DNA of 10,556 bases. Origin: Burkholderiales bacterium (GTDB lineage: Bacteria > Pseudomonadota > Gammaproteobacteria > Burkholderiales > Thiobacillaceae). Of the stretch, positions 6,642-10,556 are shown piece by piece. The position numbers were made by a program, and so were the translations under genes. Each line of letters starts with the position of its first letter. Position 1 is the first letter of the stretch. The notes beneath the pieces are model-generated. The model was not told the origin of the DNA, searched no databases, and worked only from the letters and a program-made list of their open reading frames with translations. The DNA lies in contig SXRG01000048.1 in NCBI GenBank assembly GCA_005793645.1, positions 1 through 10,556 of the forward strand, given 5' to 3'.

Positions 6642-8055
6642 AATGCTGAGTGAAAAAACGGGCCGGGTCACTCACCTCTTCACCGTTCGCACTATGGATC
6701 ACAAACTCAAACGCTGGCCCGCCAGCGGCCTGCTCCGGTGTCAGCGTGATGCTGGCCTGAACAATGACGCTTTTGCCATTGCGCACGTGAACCTCGTTGA
6801 AGTGGCCCAGATCGAGGCTGATTATTGGCAAACCACGGACACTGATGCGGTAGTGTTGATCACGCCCAGACAGGTTAGTCAGGCGAACCTGGTAACGGTT
6901 GCGGATCTGCCCATCCGAGAGGACGACAAACAACGGCTGGCGCACCTGTTGGGTGCTGTGTTCAAAAGACTGACGATGGTTGATGCTGTAAACCAGATAG
7001 CCCATCATCAAGATCAGGGAAACACCATACCCAATAACTTTCAGACGTCGCCAGTCGAGGCGAGGGGGGCTCGGCGCGCGGTGGAGCAGGTTAGCCTCGG
7101 AATCGTAACGGATCAATCCCGGCGCGAAATGCATACGGGCCATAATGCCATTACAAGCATCCACACACAGGCCGCACGCAATGCAACCCAACTGCATTCC
7201 CTCGCGAATATCTATGCCAGTCGGACAAACCTGGACACAGAGCTTGCAGTCGATGCAATCGCCATGCCCCGAGGCGGTGCGTTCTTCTACCGTGCGCAGA
7301 CCATGGCGCGCCACCGCCCGACCGGTCGTACCCTCACCACGCGCCCGATCGTAATGGACGGTAAGCGTTTCTGGGTCATACATTGCGCTCTGAAAACGCC
7401 CGTAGGGGCAGATATACAGACAAACATGTTCGCGTAGGGCTGCCGCTGAAAGATAGGTCGTCAGCGTCAGCGCCAGCACTGTAATGTAGGCCGCGGCCAC
7501 CGCCTCGCCCATAAAGAATTGCCTTAGCAACACCGGGGCATAGCCAAAATAGAGGACAAAAGTCAGCGCCGTCCAGAACGCGATCAGCCACCAGAGCAGC
7601 TGGGTCACGCCAACCTTGAGCAGTTTCTCACGGTCGGACCAGGGGGCACGGGCCAACTTCAACCGGTGGGGGCGCTCGCCCTGCAGCCAATATTCAATCC
7701 AGATAAAGGCATCGGTCCACAGGGTTTGAAAGCAAAAGTAGCCACAAAAGGCCCGGCCCACCAAGGCCGTAACGAAAAAAAGCAGAACGGCGGCAATGAA
7801 GAGGAGGAGCGCTAACCAGAAGATATCCTGTGGGTACACCACCAGATCGAACAGCATGTAACGCCGCCCGGGAATATCAAAGACCACCGCTTGGGCGATA
7901 CCATCCATACGCGACCATGGCAGCCACGGCAGCAGAAAATAAATGGCAAAGGCCACCCAGAGCACCGCCGATTTAAAACGACGAAAGGGCCCATCCACGA
8001 AGCGTGGCACGACAGCGGTCCGCTTGGCGTAATACTGAATCGGCTGTTCGCTCAT
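6640..8055 (-). CDS. ccoG: cbb3 oxidase maturation protein CcoG (RdxA/FixG type ferredoxin-like protein)
   Basis: CcoG is a membrane iron-sulfur protein that reduces Cu(II) to Cu(I) for the CuB site of cbb3 oxidase. The 471-aa product has hydrophobic segments near residues 29-45, 77-98, 150-172 and 185-205. It has paired membrane Cys motifs CGYFC (104-108) and CLYIC (212-216), and two [4Fe-4S] ferredoxin motifs: C267/C270/C273 with C277, and C291/C294/C297 with C301. A periplasmic Ig-like tail follows. The family usually reads CGYTCPQT at the first motif; here it is CGYFCFQT. The start ATG 8053-8055 gives the usual short N-terminus. An in-frame ATG at 8095-8097 lies in a stem-loop and is not credible. 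The ribosome site is weak (GAAGCGA). It lies 76 bp after ccoP, so it probably belongs to the cco transcript but may be separately tuned by the stem-loop. Confidence 0.95.
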   Translation of the reverse strand: MSEQPIQYYAKRTAVVPRFVDGPFRRFKSAVLWVAFAIYFLLPWLPWSRMDGIAQAVVFDIPGRRYMLFDLVVYPQDIFWLALLLFIAAVLLFFVTALVGRAFCGYFCFQTLWTDAFIWIEYWLQGERPHRLKLARAPWSDREKLLKVGVTQLLWWLIAFWTALTFVLYFGYAPVLLRQFFMGEAVAAAYITVLALTLTTYLSAAALREHVCLYICPYGRFQSAMYDPETLTVHYDRARGEGTTGRAVARHGLRTVEERTASGHGDCIDCKLCVQVCPTGIDIREGMQLGCIACGLCVDACNGIMARMHFAPGLIRYDSEANLLHRAPSPPRLDWRRLKVIGYGVSLILMMGYLVYSINHRQSFEHSTQQVRQPLFVVLSDGQIRNRYQVRLTNLSGRDQHYRISVRGLPIISLDLGHFNEVHVRNGKSVIVQASITLTPEQAAGGPAFEFVIHSANGEEVSDPARFFTQH

Positions 8056-8082
8056 AGTTATTCGCTTCACGGTATCCATGCA

Positions 8083-8110
8083 GCGAGGCCCCGACAAAGC
8101 GGGGCCTCGC
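8083..8110 (-). other. Intercistronic stem-loop between ccoP and ccoG
   Basis: An 11-bp perfect inverted repeat, GCGAGGCCCCG (8083-8093) and CGGGGCCTCGC (8100-8110), has a 6-base loop. On the minus strand it begins 21 bases after the ccoP stop and ends 27 bases before the ccoG start. No T-run follows on either strand, so it is not a standard intrinsic terminator. Likely roles are protecting the 3' end of the ccoNOQP message or partly attenuating ccoG, so that the structural subunits are made in excess of the assembly factor. Confidence 0.75.
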
Positions 8111-8131
8111 GGATCGAATCAGGTGCCCGGT

Positions 8132-9046
8132 CTACTTGCCACCGCCCAATTCATGTACATAAATACTCAACAGCTTGATCTGCCCGGGGTTGAGGCGTGC
8201 ATTTTCACCACCCCACGCGGGCATGACACCCTTGTTGAGGCCACCCATAACCACCTTCTGCACGGCGGTAACCTTTCCGTTCAAATCGGTAGCAACCGGC
8301 ACATTGGCCCACTGCCAGATCTTGTCCGTCAGATTGGGTGCCCCAAACGCCTTGCGACCCTTGGCATCTTCACCGTGGCAGTAATAACAGGCACCCGTGT
8401 TGCTATGGAATAGCGTGTTCCCCTCGGTCGCCTTGGCCTTATCCACGGCGTGGCCCGACAGTCCAAGCACATAGTGAGCGATAGCCTCAATCTGTGATTT
8501 TTCAAGGACCTCGCCAAAGGCCGGCATATAGCCACGACGCCCGCCTACCAAGGTGGCCTCGATTTCGCCAACACTGCCACCATACTTCCAATCATCATCG
8601 GCCAGATTGGGATAAAAACCTATCTTTCCCTGACCGCCGGCCTGGTGGCAGGCGGCACAGTTCTCGGAGAATAGCGCTTTGCCGGCCGACAGGACAAAGC
8701 TGTTCAACTCCGGGTCCTTAACGACTTGCGCAGCCGGCATCGCCGCAATCTTGTCGAAATAGGGTTTTTGCAGCGCATTGGCGTCCTGCATCTCCTTGAG
8801 CAGTTTGGCGCGGGTATTCCAGCCATGGGTCTCGGACTGACCCTCGGCGTTCAGGTAAGTCACGGTGCTGATACCACGCAAATGACTCTTGCCGACAGGC
8901 CAGGACGGATAAATGATCCAGTACACAATCGCAAACAGGATCGTGACATAGAGGCCGTAAATCCACCAATTAGGCAGGGGGTTGTTGTATTCCTGCAGGG
9001 TCTCATCCCATGTATGGCCCGTGGTCTGGACAGTATTCTCAGCCAT
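8132..9046 (-). CDS. ccoP: cbb3-type cytochrome c oxidase di-haem subunit CcoP
   Basis: CcoP is the membrane-anchored di-haem cytochrome c that passes electrons into the cbb3 oxidase. The product is 304 aa. The N-terminal signature TWDETLQEYNNPLPNWW (12-28) precedes a membrane helix (about 29-46). Two periplasmic cytochrome c domains follow. The first has CAACH (130-134) with the likely axial Met of MPAFG (M174). The second has CYYCH (220-224) with the Met of MPAWGG (M275). The second domain carries about ten extra residues around TDLNGKVTAV, between the PNLTD loop and the conserved GG before the Met. The start is ATG 9044-9046, supported by AAGGAAA; the in-frame ATG at 9070 lies within ccoQ. 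It overlaps the end of ccoQ by 8 bp, indicating translational coupling. Confidence 0.97.
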   Translation of the reverse strand: MAENTVQTTGHTWDETLQEYNNPLPNWWIYGLYVTILFAIVYWIIYPSWPVGKSHLRGISTVTYLNAEGQSETHGWNTRAKLLKEMQDANALQKPYFDKIAAMPAAQVVKDPELNSFVLSAGKALFSENCAACHQAGGQGKIGFYPNLADDDWKYGGSVGEIEATLVGGRRGYMPAFGEVLEKSQIEAIAHYVLGLSGHAVDKAKATEGNTLFHSNTGACYYCHGEDAKGRKAFGAPNLTDKIWQWANVPVATDLNGKVTAVQKVVMGGLNKGVMPAWGGENARLNPGQIKLLSIYVHELGGGK

Positions 9047-9218
9047 GCGGAGTTTCCTTGTTATCGTCATCTAGAAAAGGAATGTTCTTGTGCTCTTCCA
9101 ACCGGTCACTCCGCTTGCGGCTCCCGTACACCCAAAGCACGATCAGACAGAAGGTGACGAAGAAGATCAGCAGGCCGAGGGGCTTGCTGTTGGCGGGATT
9201 TGCGAACCATTCCAACAT
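9039..9218 (-). CDS. ccoQ: cbb3-type cytochrome c oxidase small subunit CcoQ
   Basis: CcoQ is the small single-helix subunit (FixQ family) that stabilises the cbb3 complex and helps CcoP associate with it. The frame encodes 59 aa, a normal length. A short periplasmic start (MLEWFANPANSK) leads to one helix (about residues 13-31, LGLLIFFVTFCLIVLWVYG). A cytoplasmic RKRSDRLEEH basic-acidic segment and an IPFLDDD tail follow; the YxxxKR(x)R junction and acidic tail are typical. It begins 19 bp after the ccoO stop and its TGA (9039-9041) overlaps the first codons of ccoP. No strong ribosome site is seen, so it is probably coupled to ccoO. The position between ccoO and ccoP makes the call firm despite the short length. 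Confidence 0.93.
   Translation of the reverse strand: MLEWFANPANSKPLGLLIFFVTFCLIVLWVYGSRKRSDRLEEHKNIPFLDDDNKETPHG
9053..9059 (-). promoter_or_regulatory. Ribosome-binding site deciding the ccoP start
   Basis: AAGGAAA on the minus strand lies six bases before ATG 9044-9046. It sits inside the last codons of ccoQ and supports the family-standard N-terminus (MAENTVQ) over the upstream ATG at 9068-9070. Confidence 0.75.
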
Positions 9219-9237
9219 CGGGGATTAAACCGGGAGA

Positions 9238-9981
9238 TTAGCGGAACTTGACCAAGTCTTCCGGCTTGACCTTGCTGAAGTCCACCATTGTTCCCAACAC
9301 TTGTAGATAAGCTACGAGGGCATCCATTTCGGAAACACTGCGGTTGTCGCCGTCATAGTTTCCGGCCTGGGCTTGGGCCACCAAATTGACCTGGGCATCG
9401 GGAATATGGAACATACGCGCGTGCTCTTCACCAAACTGCTTCACATTTTGATCAAATTCGGTCTGAGTCAGCGAATAAGGCACGCCCGTGGTGCGCAAAG
9501 CACGCATGCGATCGGCCACATCGGAGGCATCCAGCGGACCCATCAACCATGGATAGTTGGGCATCACGGATTCGGACACGACGGATTTCGGCTGCAACAA
9601 GTGCTGGGTATGCCACTCGTTCGAATATTTGCCCCCTACGCGCGCCAGATCCGGACCCGTCCGCTTGGATCCCCACTGGAAGGGATGATCATATTTGGAT
9701 TCTGCCGCCAGCGAATAATGGCCATAACGCAATTGTTCGTCACGGAAGGGGCGGATCATCTGTGAATGACAGGTGTAGCACCCTTCACGGATGTAGATGT
9801 CGCGACCACGCTGCTCCAGCGGGCTGTAGGGCCGTACGCCATCCACTTTTTCAAGGGTGTCATCGTGCAAGAACAGGGGCGCAATCTCAACCAGTCCACC
9901 GACGCTGATGGCGAACATAGTCAAAACAATCAGCCAGCCAGCGTTGGATTCAATCGTTTCGTGGGTAAATTTTTTGAACAT
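9238..9981 (-). CDS. ccoO: cbb3-type cytochrome c oxidase mono-haem subunit CcoO
   Basis: CcoO is the membrane-bound mono-haem cytochrome c that relays electrons from CcoP to the catalytic subunit. The product is 247 aa. One membrane helix lies at about residues 14-34. The family block GRDIYIREGCYTCHSQMIRPFRDE contains the haem motif CYTCH (68-72), followed by HPFQWGSKRTGPDLARVGGKYS. The MPNYPWL motif provides the likely axial Met140. The C-terminal VSEMDALVAYLQVLGT helix is standard. The start is ATG 9979-9981, with GGGAGAGGG a few bases upstream, just after the ccoN stop. The in-frame ATG at 9999 would overlap ccoN and lacks this support. It is 14 bp from ccoN. Confidence 0.97.
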   Translation of the reverse strand: MFKKFTHETIESNAGWLIVLTMFAISVGGLVEIAPLFLHDDTLEKVDGVRPYSPLEQRGRDIYIREGCYTCHSQMIRPFRDEQLRYGHYSLAAESKYDHPFQWGSKRTGPDLARVGGKYSNEWHTQHLLQPKSVVSESVMPNYPWLMGPLDASDVADRMRALRTTGVPYSLTQTEFDQNVKQFGEEHARMFHIPDAQVNLVAQAQAGNYDGDNRSVSEMDALVAYLQVLGTMVDFSKVKPEDLVKFR

Positions 9982-9995
9982 AACACCCTCTCCCG

Positions 9996-10556
9996 TCAAG
10001 CAGCCTGAACCACAACGGCGGCGTTATTCGCCTCAGCTTGGCCCTGACGGATGGTTTTGTAACAGTTGTAGGCCATCACGCACATGCCGCTCAGGAAGAA
10101 CAGGCCGCCGATGGCGCGCATGGCATAGAACGGATGCATCGCAGCCACCGACTCGACAAACGAGTACTGCAGGTTGCCAAAGTCATCAAAGGCACGCCAC
10201 ATCAGACCCTGCATGATGCCCGAGATCCACATCGCCACGATGTAGAGCAGCACACCAATCGTCGCCAGCCAGAAGTGGATGTTAATCAGCTTGACGCTGT
10301 ACATCTGGGTGTTCCATAAGCGCGGCAGCATGTGATAAATCGAGCCGAAGGAGATCATGGCCACCCAGCCCAAGGCACCTGAGTGCACATGGCCTACGGT
10401 CCAGTCAGTGTAGTGCGACAGGGCATTGACATCCTTCAACGACATCAAGGGACCTTCAAAGGTGGACATGCCGTAGAACGACAGTGCCACGATCATGAAA
10501 CGCATGATCGGATCAGTACGCAGTTTGTCCCAGGCACCGGACAGGGTCATGATGCC
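9996..10556 (-). CDS. ccoN: cbb3-type cytochrome c oxidase catalytic subunit CcoN, C-terminal part
   Basis: This is the last 186 codons of the haem-copper oxidase subunit I of the cbb3 type; the 5' end lies beyond the right edge. The catalytic subunit reduces O2 to water at the haem b3-CuB centre and pumps protons. The visible part starts in FYGMSTFEGPLMSLKDVN and includes YTDWTVGHVHSGALGW, whose HVH pair supplies the haem b3 and low-spin haem b ligands. The SIYHMLPRLW helix follows, then GLMWRAFDDFGNLQYSFVES, and a final helix with MRAIGGLFFLSG. The frame is open to the edge (codons GGC ATC precede ATG 10550), so that ATG is internal. It is first in the ccoNOQP order; the promoter, often FNR/Anr-controlled in this family, is not in the window. 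Confidence 0.97.
   Translation of the reverse strand, partial: GIMTLSGAWDKLRTDPIMRFMIVALSFYGMSTFEGPLMSLKDVNALSHYTDWTVGHVHSGALGWVAMISFGSIYHMLPRLWNTQMYSVKLINIHFWLATIGVLLYIVAMWISGIMQGLMWRAFDDFGNLQYSFVESVAAMHPFYAMRAIGGLFFLSGMCVMAYNCYKTIRQGQAEANNAAVVVQAA

Noticed and set aside
6451..7437. 328-codon open frame on the plus strand, antisense to ccoG and the FixH-like gene
   Set aside because: Its translation shows no recognisable family or hydrophobic pattern, and both genes opposite it have clear motifs. It is a long shadow frame of G+C-rich DNA.
8083..8110. Intrinsic transcription terminator between ccoP and ccoG
   Set aside because: The stem is strong, but no T-run follows on the minus or plus strand, so it was called an intercistronic stem-loop instead.

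Overview
The window reads as chromosomal DNA from a gammaproteobacterium or close relative, at roughly 55-60% G+C by eye. The support is the gene order tgt-yajC-secD-secF, typical of gammaproteobacteria, and a Pseudomonas-type ccoNOQP-ccoG cluster. A cbb3 oxidase suggests the organism respires at low oxygen. The genus cannot be named from sequence alone. The window is packed with genes, and no intergenic gap exceeds about 80 bases.

Left half, plus strand: the 3' part of a YgiQ-type radical SAM gene, then tgt (queuine tRNA-ribosyltransferase), yajC, secD, secF and a DedA-family membrane protein. The yajC-secD-secF genes encode the accessory module of the Sec translocon. Both ygiQ and tgt carry an in-frame stop inside otherwise well-conserved reading frames: TAA at 236-238 in ygiQ and TGA at 1654-1656 in tgt. 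In tgt the TGA sits exactly at a conserved Cys codon beside the catalytic Asp. Two further near-invariant tgt positions are substituted. These genes are either decaying or the sequence is locally poor. Everything from yajC rightward is intact.

Right half, minus strand, read from the right edge: ccoN (3' part only), ccoO, ccoQ (59 aa), ccoP, a strong intercistronic stem-loop, ccoG, and a membrane gene with a FixH-like C-terminal half behind about four membrane helices. NOQP encode the catalytic, mono-haem, small and di-haem subunits of the oxidase. CcoG and the FixH-like protein are assembly factors or candidates. The ccoI copper ATPase and ccoS are not in the window.

The two operons converge and their last genes overlap by 4 bp (5856-5859), leaving no room for an intergenic terminator. 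I found no mobile element, CRISPR array, tRNA or rRNA. The most notable points are the paired disruptions in ygiQ and tgt, the extended FixH-like protein, and the ccoP-ccoG hairpin. I see no clearly new multi-gene system.
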